64,000 nucleotides of DNA from Motiliproteus sp048265065 (GCA_048265065.1 JBLXCH010000007.1:1-64000); one strand, 5' to 3'; counted from the stretch's first letter, positions 8,983 to 18,152 are shown. Numbers and translations are program-made. Notes: a model not told the origin generated them from the letters alone.

Positions 8983-9954
8983 ATGAGCAACAAGCCATTT
9001 ATCGCCTCCGCACTTCGCACCATTGACATCGAGCGAGAGACTATTGAAGAACTAAGCCAACATCTCGATGATAATTTCACTCATGCTTGTGAATTAATCA
9101 TGGCAACCCAGGGCCGAGTCATTGTCACAGGAATGGGTAAATCAGGACACATTGGCAAAAAGATCGCGGCCACATTAGCCAGCACAGGGACCCCCGCTTT
9201 TTATGTCCATCCGGGTGAAGCAAGTCATGGCGACCTTGGCATGATCACCGCCAATGACGTTGTATTAGCGCTATCCAATTCAGGCACGACCAATGAAATA
9301 TTAACATTACTACCTCTCATCAAACGCCTCGGCTGTCCGCTGATTTCTATGACTGGCGCGCCTAACTCTGAACTTGCCACCACGGCGCACGCCCATTTAA
9401 ATGCCAGCATCACAAAAGAAGCCTGCCCCTTAGGTCTAGCACCGACTTCAAGCACCACCGCGACTCTCGTGCTGGGTGACGCACTAGCCGTTGCTCTATT
9501 AGAAGCCAAGGGTTTTAGTCGCGAAGACTTTGCTTTTTCTCACCCCGGCGGTGCATTAGGAAGAAAGCTTCTACTCAAAGTGTCAGATTTAATGCACGCG
9601 GGAGATCGACTTCCGGTTGTCAGCGAAACCACCTCAGTGGCCGATGCCTTACTAGAAATCACCAATAAAGGCATGGGGATGACCACCGTCATCGACGATA
9701 GTAAGCAATTAACGGGCGTATTCACCGACGGTGACCTTCGTCGCACGCTAGCGCAGCACACAGATTTTCAAAATACGAAAATCAAAGACGTGATGACAAC
9801 CAGCTGCACCGTCATTGAAAAAGACATTCTTGCTGCTGAGGCATTAAAAATCATGGAAGAAAAGAAAATCAACGGCCTTGTCATTGTTGATCAAAACCAC
9901 AGCCCCGTTGGCGCCATCAACATGCACGATTTACTTCAAACCGGTGTACTGTAA
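8983..9954 (+). CDS. kdsD: Arabinose-5-phosphate isomerase
   Basis: Converts ribulose 5-phosphate to arabinose 5-phosphate, the first step of Kdo synthesis for lipopolysaccharide. The 323-residue protein has an SIS domain (about 40-175; GMGKSGHIGKKIAATLASTGTPAF, SHGDLGMI, LSNSGTTNEI) followed by two CBS domains (about 205-320; VFTDGDLRRTL, INGLVIVD). It heads the kdsD-kdsC-lptC-lptA-lptB block. Confidence 0.97.
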   Translation: MSNKPFIASALRTIDIERETIEELSQHLDDNFTHACELIMATQGRVIVTGMGKSGHIGKKIAATLASTGTPAFYVHPGEASHGDLGMITANDVVLALSNSGTTNEILTLLPLIKRLGCPLISMTGAPNSELATTAHAHLNASITKEACPLGLAPTSSTTATLVLGDALAVALLEAKGFSREDFAFSHPGGALGRKLLLKVSDLMHAGDRLPVVSETTSVADALLEITNKGMGMTTVIDDSKQLTGVFTDGDLRRTLAQHTDFQNTKIKDVMTTSCTVIEKDILAAEALKIMEEKKINGLVIVDQNHSPVGAINMHDLLQTGVL

Positions 9955-9980
9955 AACCGGCGTATTTCAAACATGATCGA

Positions 9981-9990
9981 NNNNNNNNNN
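9981..9990. other. 10-N assembly gap
   Basis: Ten unresolved bases in the kdsD-kdsC intergenic region. The following bases hold a direct repeat, which probably caused the break. No coding sequence appears affected. Confidence 0.95.
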
Positions 9991-9994
9991 AACT

Positions 9995-10025
9995 TACGCA
10001 ATAGCAAACCTACGCAATAGCAAAC
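9995..10025. repeat. Two-copy 15-bp direct repeat before kdsC
   Basis: TACGCAATAGCAAAC occurs at 9995-10009 and again at 10011-10025, a period of 16 bases, directly after the run of N. More copies may be hidden in the gap. It lies in the leader of kdsC, just upstream of the start at 10038. Confidence 0.85.
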
Positions 10026-10037
10026 ACGAGAACCGCC

Positions 10038-10592
10038 ATGCCTGACAACAGCAACGTCTCGAAGCAAATCATTGAAAAACTCAAAAGCATCCGGCTACTT
10101 GCACTGGATGTCGATGGTGTATTAACCGACGGAAAACTCTACTTCAGTGAGTCTGGTGAAGCCTTAAAAGCATTCAATACTCTAGATGGCCACGGCATAA
10201 AAATGCTACAAAAAGGAGGGGTTGAAGTCGCGATCATTACTGGCAGAGAGCACCCCGCAGTCCTCAAACGCGCTAATGATTTAGGCATCAAACACATTCT
10301 TTGCGGTAGAGAAGATAAGCATCTGGCATTAACAGAACTCTTTGCTGCCACCTCATTTAATCCAGAACAAACGGCCTTTATGGGTGACGACTGGCCAGAC
10401 CTACTGGCCATGCAGCACGCTACATTTGCTGCCACAGTACCTAATGCGGCCAAAGCCGTTCTCGAACATGCCCATTGGTGCTCAACCAAACAAGGCGGAG
10501 CAGGTGCGGTACGCGAGTTGTGCGAGCTTATCCTCGAGGCACAAGACAGCTACAATGATGTACTGAGTGATTATCTAGCAGGCAACCAATAA
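10038..10592 (+). CDS. kdsC: 3-deoxy-D-manno-octulosonate 8-phosphate phosphatase
   Basis: A 184-residue cap-less HAD phosphatase removing phosphate from Kdo-8-phosphate in LPS core synthesis. HAD motif I is DVDGVLTDGKLYFSESGE, the second motif is IITGREHPAV, and motif IV is FMGDDWPDLLAM. It is separated from lptC by two bases, indicating tight operon structure. Confidence 0.96.
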   Translation: MPDNSNVSKQIIEKLKSIRLLALDVDGVLTDGKLYFSESGEALKAFNTLDGHGIKMLQKGGVEVAIITGREHPAVLKRANDLGIKHILCGREDKHLALTELFAATSFNPEQTAFMGDDWPDLLAMQHATFAATVPNAAKAVLEHAHWCSTKQGGAGAVRELCELILEAQDSYNDVLSDYLAGNQ

Positions 10593-10594
10593 CA

Positions 10595-11152
10595 ATGTTT
10601 AGTCGGCGTCGCATTCGCTTCATCCTGATGTTACTTATTAGCGGTAGCATTTTGGCATACTGGGGTTTTAGCGGTGATGACTATCTACCCGAAGCTGTCG
10701 AGCGAGACACCAGCAATGATATCGATGGCTTTTTAATCCAATCAGAAACCGTACAATTTGGTGAAAACGGTGAGATCAAACACCGCCTACTTGCCGACCG
10801 CATCAATCACTACCCGCAACAAGACCGATCCAAACTGACCAACCCAGTACTGCATGTCTATTCGCAATCAGGCACTGAAACCATCGCTGTTGCACAACGT
10901 GGGGAAGTTGGCGCAAACAACGAAGAAATACTGTTACTAGACGATGTCACCATTACCGAACAAATCGAAAACGGTTACCGTGTCGAAACCGACTTTTTAC
11001 GGATAGAGCCTGACAATGACTATGCCGAAACTCATACACCTGTTACCCTGCGCAAAGAAAAATCTCAGATGAATTCGGTGGGTATGGAAATTTATATGGA
11101 CCAAGACCGAATCCTATTATTGCAAGATGTACGAGGACATCATGAACGATAA
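10595..11152 (+). CDS. lptC: LPS export system protein LptC
   Basis: A 185-residue bitopic inner-membrane protein that receives LPS from LptB2FG and passes it to LptA. It has a short basic N-terminus, one membrane helix (about 7-24), and a periplasmic beta-jellyroll with DDVTITEQIENGYRVETDFLRI and an ETHTPVTLRKE stretch. It lies directly after kdsC and overlaps the start of lptA by a few bases. Confidence 0.93.
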   Translation: MFSRRRIRFILMLLISGSILAYWGFSGDDYLPEAVERDTSNDIDGFLIQSETVQFGENGEIKHRLLADRINHYPQQDRSKLTNPVLHVYSQSGTETIAVAQRGEVGANNEEILLLDDVTITEQIENGYRVETDFLRIEPDNDYAETHTPVTLRKEKSQMNSVGMEIYMDQDRILLLQDVRGHHER

Positions 11153-11642
11153 TAAACATCGTTTTTTCATCACTCTCATCGCTTTAATCGTTACCAGCCC
11201 TTTCGCTGCTGCCTTACCAGACGATAAAGACCAACCTATTCAGCTCAAAGCAGATAGCGCGGAAATCGATGATCAAAAGCAAATCTCCATTTATGTCGGC
11301 AACGTGTTTTTAAAACAAGGTAGCTTAGAAATCAAAGCCGATAAAATCACCGTCTATTCCGATGATAACGGCGTTAGAGAAATGGTAGCGATCGGCAAAC
11401 CCGCCAACTTCCGTCAACAACAAGAAGTAAATGGACCATTCACCACAGGTAATGCACAGCGCGTTGAATACTTTGCTGAAATTGACGAAGCCATTTTTAT
11501 CGACAAGGCAAAACTCGTCCAAGATGGCGATACATTTACCGGTGATCGGATCAAATTTGAAATTGAAAATGACATTGTGACCGCGACAAGCCACAACAAA
11601 GGCTCGCAGGTACAAATGACCTTGCCTCCGCGGAAAAAATAA
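11142..11642 (+). CDS. lptA: Periplasmic LPS-bridge protein LptA
   Basis: LptA polymerises into the periplasmic bridge carrying LPS from LptC to LptD. A signal peptide covers about the first 23 residues and ends near AAALPDD. The OstA-like core follows (IQLKADSAEIDDQKQISIYVGNV). I chose the ATG at 11142 because GAGG precedes it at normal spacing; an in-frame ATG at 11127 lies further inside lptC. Length about 166 residues, normal for the family. Confidence 0.95.
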   Translation: MNDNKHRFFITLIALIVTSPFAAALPDDKDQPIQLKADSAEIDDQKQISIYVGNVFLKQGSLEIKADKITVYSDDNGVREMVAIGKPANFRQQQEVNGPFTTGNAQRVEYFAEIDEAIFIDKAKLVQDGDTFTGDRIKFEIENDIVTATSHNKGSQVQMTLPPRKK

Positions 11643-11645
11643 TCA

Positions 11646-12371
11646 ATGAGTTGCTTAAAAGCGGCGAACCTTGCCAAAGCCTACCGTCACCGCCAAGTAG
11701 TCAAAGACGTCTCGCTCACGATTAACAGCGGACAAATCGTCGGTTTATTAGGCCCAAACGGCGCAGGAAAAACCACCTCCTTCTACATGATTGTTGGCTT
11801 AGTTCCTTCAGATGCCGGTCACGTATTCATTGATGATAAAGACATTACACAATTACCCATGCACGAGCGCGCCCAGCAAGGCATTGGCTATTTACCACAA
11901 GAAGCCTCAATCTTCCGTAAGCTCAGCGTGCAAGACAACCTGCTAGCCATTTTAGAAACACGTAAAGATTTAGATAAAGGCCAGCGTGAAGAACAACTCG
12001 AAAAATTACTCCAAGAGTTCCATATTACTCACATCCGTGACAGTTTAGGCATGAGTTTATCTGGTGGTGAAAGGCGTCGTGTGGAAATTGCTAGAGCACT
12101 TGCCACCGAGCCCGCTTTTATTTTACTCGATGAGCCATTTGCAGGTGTTGACCCCATATCAGTAAGTGATATAAAGCAGATTGTAATGCATCTGAAAACA
12201 CGAGGTATCGGTGTGCTAATTACTGACCACAATGTACGAGAAACACTCGCAATTTGTGAACATGCTTTCATCGTTAATGACGGTTACTTACTCGCTCAAG
12301 GCACACCCGAGGAAGTTCTAGCCGATGAGCGCGTTAAAGAAGTTTATTTAGGCAATGAATTCCGTCTTTGA
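11646..12371 (+). CDS. lptB: LPS export ABC transporter ATPase LptB
   Basis: A 241-residue cytoplasmic ATPase powering LptB2FG extraction of LPS. It has Walker A GPNGAGKTT, the Q-loop region GYLPQEASIFRKL, signature LSGGERRRVEIARAL, Walker B ILLDEPFAGVDP and the H-loop ITDHNVRETL. It starts three bases after the lptA stop and precedes rpoN, the canonical gammaproteobacterial order. Confidence 0.98.
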   Translation: MSCLKAANLAKAYRHRQVVKDVSLTINSGQIVGLLGPNGAGKTTSFYMIVGLVPSDAGHVFIDDKDITQLPMHERAQQGIGYLPQEASIFRKLSVQDNLLAILETRKDLDKGQREEQLEKLLQEFHITHIRDSLGMSLSGGERRRVEIARALATEPAFILLDEPFAGVDPISVSDIKQIVMHLKTRGIGVLITDHNVRETLAICEHAFIVNDGYLLAQGTPEEVLADERVKEVYLGNEFRL

Positions 12372-12410
12372 CCTCAATCAGGCTTACCTTATTAAACAAG
12401 CATGCTAATA

Positions 12411-12426
12411 TGGCACCTAGTTTGCT
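12411..12426 (+). promoter_or_regulatory. Sigma54 -24/-12 promoter directly upstream of rpoN
   Basis: TGGCACCTAGTTTGCT matches the sigma54 consensus TGGCAC-N5-TTGC-A/T at every defined position, with GG and GC ten bases apart. The predicted transcript would start near 12437, 20 bases before the rpoN ATG. In Pseudomonas putida rpoN is known to be negatively autoregulated. Whether this element acts as promoter or repressing binding site is inference. Confidence 0.72.
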
Positions 12427-12456
12427 TAACTCTTTCAAAGGCTTCTTGCTGAATTG

Positions 12457-13962
12457 ATGAAACCCTCTCTACAGCTCAAAATCAGTCAACAGCTGACAAT
12501 GACACCACAGCTGCAACAAGCAATACGCTTGCTGCAATTGTCCACGTTAGATTTGCAGCAAGAAATTCAACAAGCGCTTGATGCCAACCCTATGCTTGAG
12601 GTTGATGAAGAATCTCTCGACCAAGCAGAGCCTCAAACCGAGCAGAATTCAGAATCACCCACACCGGAGAGTGTCACTGCCAGCACCTCAGATGATAGCG
12701 GCGACCCGGTTGCAGATAGTGACTGGAATGACGACATTCCGGACGACCTATCAACGGACAGCAATTGGGATGATACTTTCCAAAATGCCACACCAGCACC
12801 AACACCTAGCAGCTCGGCGGCAACCGATGAGTTTGAATCATCCGATACAGCCAGCGAAACGCTTCAGGATTATTTGAATTGGCAACTCAACCTGACACCA
12901 ATGAGTGATGTTGACCGACTCATTGCGACAGCAATTATTGATGGCATTGATTTCGATGGTTATTTACGCGCCGATATCAATGACATTCTTCAGCAAGTCA
13001 GTGACGATGTTGATGAAGTCGACGCCGAAGAACCCATGGAATTGGCAGAAGTCGAAGCCGTCCTGCACCGCATTCAACAGTTTGATCCGCCGGGTGTTGC
13101 TGCCCGTGACCTCAGCGAGTGCCTGACAAATCAGCTCAATCAACTGCCTGCAGATACCCCGTTCGTAAAATCAGCCAAGATCGTTGTAGAAAAGCATCTC
13201 CCATTGCTCGGCAATCATGATTACAAACAAATTATGCGTCGCTGCCGAATAAAGGAAAACGAACTAAAAAGTGTCATTAGCCTTATCCAGGAAATGAACC
13301 CAAAACCCGGGAATATGGTTCAATTTGGCGAAGTTGAATACGTTATCCCCGACGTTTACGTCCGCAAAGAACGCGATGAATGGATCGTAAGCCTGAATCC
13401 AGAAGCCGCGCCAAAAGTCCGCATTAACGACACCTACGCCAGCATGGTGAAACGCGCCGACAACAGTGCAGACAACACTTTCTTACGTGACCATTTGCAA
13501 GAAGCTCGCTGGTTTCTAAAAAGCCTAATGAGCCGCAACGAGACGCTGCTGAAAGTGGCTAACAAAATTGTTGAACACCAACGAGACTTTCTAGAACATG
13601 GTGAAGAGGCAATGAAACCTCTGGTACTCCATGACATTGCAGAAGCGGTAGAAATGCACGAATCAACAATATCTCGTGTGACCACTCAAAAGTTCATGCA
13701 CACCCCTCGCGGCGTTTTTGAACTAAAATACTTCTTCTCAAGCCATGTTAGTACATCGGGCGGCGGCGAATGTTCATCAACGGCGATACGCGCGATTATT
13801 AAAAAATTAGTGGCAGCCGAAAACGCAGCCAAACCCTTAAGTGACAGCAAGATTGCTAACCTGTTGGACGAACAAGGCATTCAGGTCGCGAGGCGCACAA
13901 TTGCAAAATATCGTGAAGCTTTGCAAATTCCGCCCTCCAACGAACGCAAACGTCTGTTATGA
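12457..13962 (+). CDS. rpoN: RNA polymerase sigma-54 factor
   Basis: A 501-residue sigma54. The Gln/Leu-rich region I (MKPSLQLKISQQLTMTPQLQQAIRLL) contacts activators. A long acidic, Ser/Thr-rich region II spans about 48-145. The core-binding and HTH domains follow, and the C-terminal RpoN box is visible as ARRTIAKYRE. The ATG at 12457 is preferred over an adjacent in-frame TTG at 12454. It serves CbrB (in this window) and other enhancer-dependent activators. A consensus sigma54 element lies just upstream. Confidence 0.98.
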   Translation: MKPSLQLKISQQLTMTPQLQQAIRLLQLSTLDLQQEIQQALDANPMLEVDEESLDQAEPQTEQNSESPTPESVTASTSDDSGDPVADSDWNDDIPDDLSTDSNWDDTFQNATPAPTPSSSAATDEFESSDTASETLQDYLNWQLNLTPMSDVDRLIATAIIDGIDFDGYLRADINDILQQVSDDVDEVDAEEPMELAEVEAVLHRIQQFDPPGVAARDLSECLTNQLNQLPADTPFVKSAKIVVEKHLPLLGNHDYKQIMRRCRIKENELKSVISLIQEMNPKPGNMVQFGEVEYVIPDVYVRKERDEWIVSLNPEAAPKVRINDTYASMVKRADNSADNTFLRDHLQEARWFLKSLMSRNETLLKVANKIVEHQRDFLEHGEEAMKPLVLHDIAEAVEMHESTISRVTTQKFMHTPRGVFELKYFFSSHVSTSGGGECSSTAIRAIIKKLVAAENAAKPLSDSKIANLLDEQGIQVARRTIAKYREALQIPPSNERKRLL

Positions 13963-14018
13963 TTACTAGTGACACGGCTTGCCACAACAAACTTATACCT
14001 AAAAGCTAGGAGAGCCAT

Positions 14019-14324
14019 ATGCAAATAAATATCACTGGTCACCACGTGGATCTCACTCCATCCATACATGAATATGTCGATAGCAAATTTGCAAAACTCG
14101 AGCGGCATTTTGATCACATCACAAATGTCCAAGTCACACTCCGAGTAGAAAACCAACGACAAGAAGCAGAAGCTACCGTTAGCATTGCAGGCGGTGAACT
14201 GTTCGCAAAGTCTGAAGCTGATATCCTTTACGCCGCCATTGATAGTTTGATCGATAAACTCGATCGACAGATCATCAAACACAAAGAAAAATTAAAAAGT
14301 CATAAACAGGGCGGCCTCGCCTAA
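14019..14324 (+). CDS. hpf: Ribosome hibernation promoting factor, short form
   Basis: A 101-residue YfiA/HPF family protein that binds the 30S A/P sites and promotes 100S ribosome dimers in stationary phase. It begins MQINITGHHVDLTPSIHEYV and carries the conserved DILYAAIDSLIDKLDRQI helix. It lacks the C-terminal dimerisation domain of long HPF. A TAGGAG ribosome site lies seven bases before the ATG. The rpoN-hpf-ptsN order is the classic one. Confidence 0.96.
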   Translation: MQINITGHHVDLTPSIHEYVDSKFAKLERHFDHITNVQVTLRVENQRQEAEATVSIAGGELFAKSEADILYAAIDSLIDKLDRQIIKHKEKLKSHKQGGLA

Positions 14325-14344
14325 CCTGATAGCTGGAAGGCTAA

Positions 14345-14800
14345 ATGCTATTCACCGATGTCATAAGCTCGGAACGGTCATTTATTGACGTTCCCGGCAA
14401 CAGCAAGAAACGTGTCATAGAAAACGTCAGCGAACTGATTGGTAACACAATCAATTCGCTGGATACCGAAGAAATCTTTCGTGGCCTGATAAGTCGCGAA
14501 AGATTAGGCAGTACAGGCTTGGGGGATGGCGTCGCCATTCCTCATTGCCGCTTAGAAGGCTGCGCAACAACCTACGGCTCGTTAGTTAAGCTTCCCGAGG
14601 CCATTGAGTTTGATGCGATCGACCAAAACCCGGTCGATTTACTCTTTGTGCTCTTAGTCCCCTCAGAAGCCACTGACGATCATTTACAAACCTTAGCCGG
14701 TGTTGCTGAACTTTTTAGCCAGCCTGAGTTTCGAGATTCACTTCGTCGCTGCAAATCATCTGACGAGCTTTACCAAGCCGCTTTAAGCTATAGTCCATAA
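14345..14800 (+). CDS. ptsN: Nitrogen-PTS enzyme IIA (EIIA-Ntr)
   Basis: A 151-residue PTS EIIA type-2 domain that accepts phosphate from NPr and regulates potassium transport, nitrogen and carbon responses. The phosphorylated His is H67 in DGVAIPHCRL. It lies between hpf and rapZ, and its phospho-donor npr is three genes downstream, so most of the PTS-Ntr branch is here; ptsP is not in the window. Confidence 0.96.
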   Translation: MLFTDVISSERSFIDVPGNSKKRVIENVSELIGNTINSLDTEEIFRGLISRERLGSTGLGDGVAIPHCRLEGCATTYGSLVKLPEAIEFDAIDQNPVDLLFVLLVPSEATDDHLQTLAGVAELFSQPEFRDSLRRCKSSDELYQAALSYSP

Positions 14801-14876
14801 AACATTTTTGACATAAACACCCTCTAAACTCCTACCTGTCTTCATAGAGACTCTGATTTAACAAGGAGAAAACACA

Positions 14877-15749
14877 ATGAAGCTGGTCATTATCAGCGGT
14901 AGTTCAGGTTCAGGGAAGAGTACCGCTCTGCAAGCGCTGGAAGACCTCGGCTTTTACTGCATTGACAATCTACCTGTTTCACTTTTACTCGGACTTTCCA
15001 GCCTGATCAACAGCCAAGAAATGGCAAGCCACAACGGTATTGCCATCAGCATTGATGCCCGTAACACCTCACAAGGATTATCCGAGTTCCCTGCTTATTC
15101 TACACAGTTAAGCCAAAGCGGCGTTGAACAGGACATTATTTACCTAGACGCCAATATTGCCACATTACTTCAACGCTTTAGCTCCACTCGCCGTCGCCAT
15201 CCGCTATCGGATAATGATAAAGGTCTCAACGATGCCATCCAGCTTGAACAACAATTATTAGAGCCCATGGCAAACCTTGCCAACCTCAAACTCGACACAA
15301 CTCGCATGAGCATTTACGAGCTAAGGGACGTAATCAAACAACGCGTCGTTGGCCACAGCAAACAACACGTGAATTTAATGTTTCAATCTTTCGGTTTTAA
15401 GCACGGAATACCTATTGATGCTGATATCGTCTTTGATGCTCGTTGCTTGCCTAACCCTTACTGGCAACCTGAACTACGTCCTTTTAGCGGAAAAGACACA
15501 CAGGTCATTCAATACCTCGTTGGGCAACCTGAAGTACAAGAAATGCTAGACGACATTATTCGCTACCTCAGCCGCTGGATTCCTCGCTATGAGCGCAATA
15601 ACCGAAGCTACCTAACCGTAGCCATTGGCTGCACTGGCGGACAACACCGCTCTGTATTTATCACCGAAGCACTTGCTAGCCATTTTAATCAATCTATGGA
15701 TAATGTACTGGTTGCGCACAGAGAGCGCTTAGACTGGGGAAATCATTGA
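14877..15749 (+). CDS. rapZ: RNase adapter protein RapZ
   Basis: A 290-residue P-loop protein. It has Walker A GSSGSGKST at residues 7-15, a Walker B-like IIYLDAN, and the conserved C-terminal metabolite-sensing domain with IGCTGGQHRSVFI. In enterobacteria RapZ delivers GlmZ sRNA to RNase E and senses glucosamine-6-phosphate. The C-terminal basic tail is shorter here than in E. coli, so RNA adapter activity is by homology only. An AAGGAG site precedes the ATG. It overlaps npr by one base (TGATG). Confidence 0.95.
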   Translation: MKLVIISGSSGSGKSTALQALEDLGFYCIDNLPVSLLLGLSSLINSQEMASHNGIAISIDARNTSQGLSEFPAYSTQLSQSGVEQDIIYLDANIATLLQRFSSTRRRHPLSDNDKGLNDAIQLEQQLLEPMANLANLKLDTTRMSIYELRDVIKQRVVGHSKQHVNLMFQSFGFKHGIPIDADIVFDARCLPNPYWQPELRPFSGKDTQVIQYLVGQPEVQEMLDDIIRYLSRWIPRYERNNRSYLTVAIGCTGGQHRSVFITEALASHFNQSMDNVLVAHRERLDWGNH

Positions 15750-16018
15750 TGATAGAAAAGCAGTTAACCATCATTAACAAGCTGGGACTGCATGCCAGAG
15801 CAACCGCGAAGCTTATTGGGGTTACGAATAACTTTACCGCTTCTATCGAACTTGAGAAAGACGGCCGTAGCGTCAACGGTAAAAGCATTATGTCAGTAAT
15901 GATGTTAGCCGCAACGCAAGGAAGCCAACTAACAGTTCGTGTCGACGGCGAAGATGAGCAGACTGCTATGGACGCAATAGAAGCCATCATTAACGATCGT
16001 TTCGGTGAACCTGAATAA
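15749..16018 (+). CDS. npr: Phosphocarrier protein NPr
   Basis: An 89-residue HPr-like protein of the nitrogen PTS, relaying phosphate from PtsP to PtsN. The active His is in INKLGLHARATAKLI (residue 15 from this start). The regulatory-Ser region is GKSIMSVMMLAATQGS. I use the ATG at 15749, which overlaps the rapZ stop as TGATG, over the in-frame TTG one codon upstream. It is the last gene of the rpoN cluster and its stop lies inside a terminator hairpin. Confidence 0.95.
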   Translation: MIEKQLTIINKLGLHARATAKLIGVTNNFTASIELEKDGRSVNGKSIMSVMMLAATQGSQLTVRVDGEDEQTAMDAIEAIINDRFGEPE

Positions 16019-16037
16019 CCACTTATTCAGTATTTTT
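16011..16037 (+). terminator. Intrinsic terminator overlapping npr stop
   Basis: CTGAATAA at 16011-16018 pairs with TTATTCAG at 16023-16030 across a CCAC loop and is followed by TATTTTTG. The upstream arm contains the npr TAA codon, so the last codons form part of the terminator of the rpoN-npr unit. Confidence 0.75.
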
Positions 16038-16181
16038 GTCGCATTCCTCTCTTATTCTTCCTGCTTGCATCAGCTATACTCGCACTACAGATGCCTGATT
16101 TTAAAAGACGAATAGAATTCTAATCAAAAATCAGGTCACTCTCTCGATCCGCCACACATTCTGGTCAGTGAGAGCAATTTT

Positions 16182-17531
16182 ATGCCGCCACATATCGAAA
16201 AAAATTACCTCCTCGAGCTTAGTGCCGCCTTAGAAAGCGGTGAGTTTCGGCAGGTTCGGCATATGCTCAACAACATCCTATTACCGGCGGATGTTGCACA
16301 CCTTATTGAATCTTCACCCCCTCGTGCTCGTCAAATCATCTGGAATTTGATTGATAAAGAGATCGAAGGTGATGTCCTTCAATACCTCAGTGATGACATC
16401 AAGTCCGATTTCCTTAGCAAGATGGACACGGAAGAAGTTATCGCCGTCACTGAAGGCTTGGATATCGATGACCTTGCCGACGTACTTCAGCAGCTGCCTG
16501 ACACGGTCATGCAAGAAGTGCTCGACGCAATGGACAAGTTGGATCGCGAACGTATCGAGGAAGTTCTCTCGTATTCTGAGGATACTGCTGGCGGCTTAAT
16601 GGATACCGACACGGTAACCATCCGTGCCGATATCACCCTCGACACAGTGCTTCGTTATGTCCGTCGTCACAATACGCTCCCGACCATAACCGACAGTCTC
16701 TTGGTTGTAAGCCGTAAAAATGTACTTATCGGCGTTTTACCGCTAACCACCCTATTAGTCAGCGACCCTAACGTCACAGTTAGAGAAGTCATGGTGACAG
16801 AAATCATCACGATTCCGGCCGCTATGCCCGATGATGAAGTGGCCAACTTATTTGAGCGCCATGATTTAATTTCAGCACCGGTCACCGATGAAGAAGGCCG
16901 CCTACTAGGCCGAATCACCATCGATGACGTGGTTGACGTTATTCGTGAAGATGCTGATCACTCTTTGATGAGCATGGCTGGTTTAGATGAAGACGAAGAT
17001 ACCTTCGCACCGATTATGAAAACCGCCAGAAGCCGAGCCATTTGGTTAGGAATCAACCTAATCACGGCATTTATAGCTTCAGGTGTTATTGGCATGTTCG
17101 AAGCCACCATAGAGAAAGTTGTTGCTCTTGCTGTGCTCATGCCAATCGTCGCAAGCATGGGGGGTATCGCCGGAACACAAGCACTCACCCTGGTCATACG
17201 CGGCATGGCTCTGGGCCAAGTAGAACGTAGCAATATTAGCTGGCTATTAAACAGAGAACTCATCGTAGGCGCCATTAATGGCGTTTTATGGGCGAGTGTT
17301 GTCGCCGGAGCTGCTATGCTTTGGTTTAATGACATAAGAATCGGTATCGTGATTGGCTGCGCGTTAATCATCAACCTTATAGTCGCCGTATTAAGCGGCG
17401 CAGGCTTACCGCTATTACTTAAAGCCCGAGGAATCGATCCAGCGTTAGCAGGAGGCGTCCTATTAACAACAATCACCGATGTGGTCGGTTTTATGTCTTT
17501 CCTAGGATTAGCTACATTAGCCTATGCATAA
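16182..17531 (+). CDS. mgtE: Magnesium transporter MgtE
   Basis: A 449-residue Mg2+ channel/transporter. It has the MgtE_N superhelical domain (about 20-125; DIDDLADVLQQLPD), a CBS pair (about 135-260; ITIDDVVDVI) and a five-helix membrane domain (about 285-449; ASMGGIAGTQALTLVIRGMALG). The cytosolic Mg2+-sensing domains gate the pore. A separate transcription unit is likely because a terminator lies upstream. No recognisable Mg2+ riboswitch was seen in the 163-base leader. Confidence 0.95.
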   Translation: MPPHIEKNYLLELSAALESGEFRQVRHMLNNILLPADVAHLIESSPPRARQIIWNLIDKEIEGDVLQYLSDDIKSDFLSKMDTEEVIAVTEGLDIDDLADVLQQLPDTVMQEVLDAMDKLDRERIEEVLSYSEDTAGGLMDTDTVTIRADITLDTVLRYVRRHNTLPTITDSLLVVSRKNVLIGVLPLTTLLVSDPNVTVREVMVTEIITIPAAMPDDEVANLFERHDLISAPVTDEEGRLLGRITIDDVVDVIREDADHSLMSMAGLDEDEDTFAPIMKTARSRAIWLGINLITAFIASGVIGMFEATIEKVVALAVLMPIVASMGGIAGTQALTLVIRGMALGQVERSNISWLLNRELIVGAINGVLWASVVAGAAMLWFNDIRIGIVIGCALIINLIVAVLSGAGLPLLLKARGIDPALAGGVLLTTITDVVGFMSFLGLATLAYA

Positions 17532-17630
17532 ACGTTATATCGTTTAATTTATAATTTTTATTTAATAGCTTTGTCTTACCACTTTTCCTTATAACTACTA
17601 ACGAGCTTTATTTAGCACAGCGTATACAAC

Positions 17631-18152
17631 ATGACTCAACACCAAGAAGACACGTTTGATAAAGAAAACCCAGAAGAAGACGTTAAAAGCAAAAGCCAAA
17701 TCAAACGTGAAATGGAAGAGCTGCAGCAACTCGGCAAAAAACTGCTGAACTTAAAAGCAGATGTTGTAGATAAAATGGAGCTGCCTGATCGCCTAAGAGC
17801 CGCTATCGAAGAATCCACCAGAATCACGCAAAACGAAGCTAAGCGTCGCCATTTACAATTCATTGGCAAACTAATGCGCGACACAGATGTAGAACAAATT
17901 CGTGAAGCCATTGAGCGACAAGAGGCTGGCAGTCGCGCCCACGCACAACACTTTCATCAACTCGAAAGTTGGCGTGATCGTTTGATTGATAATGATGACC
18001 ACATCAACGCGTTTATGGAGGTATACCCTGCCGCTGACCGCCAACATCTGCGTCAATTAACACGGAATGCTAAACGTGAAGCAGAAAAAAACAAAGCACC
18101 TGCAAGTGCACGAAAGTTATTTAAATACATTCGTGAGCTAGATGAACAATAG
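17631..18152 (+). CDS. darP: Ribosome-associated protein DarP/YjgA
   Basis: A 173-residue basic/acidic helical protein of the YjgA (DUF615) family, a late 50S assembly factor. Conserved segments seen are KSKSQIKREMEELQQLGKKL and RRHLQFIGKLMR, with a C-terminal RKLFKYIRELDE. It is convergent with the nitrilase gene. In many relatives tldD and pmbA flank it; neither is present here. Confidence 0.94.
   Translation: MTQHQEDTFDKENPEEDVKSKSQIKREMEELQQLGKKLLNLKADVVDKMELPDRLRAAIEESTRITQNEAKRRHLQFIGKLMRDTDVEQIREAIERQEAGSRAHAQHFHQLESWRDRLIDNDDHINAFMEVYPAADRQHLRQLTRNAKREAEKNKAPASARKLFKYIRELDEQ

Noticed and set aside
16958..17476. 172-codon reverse-strand ORF opposite mgtE
   Set aside because: It mirrors the membrane domain of a clearly coding mgtE; composition and lack of ribosome site mark it as an antisense shadow.
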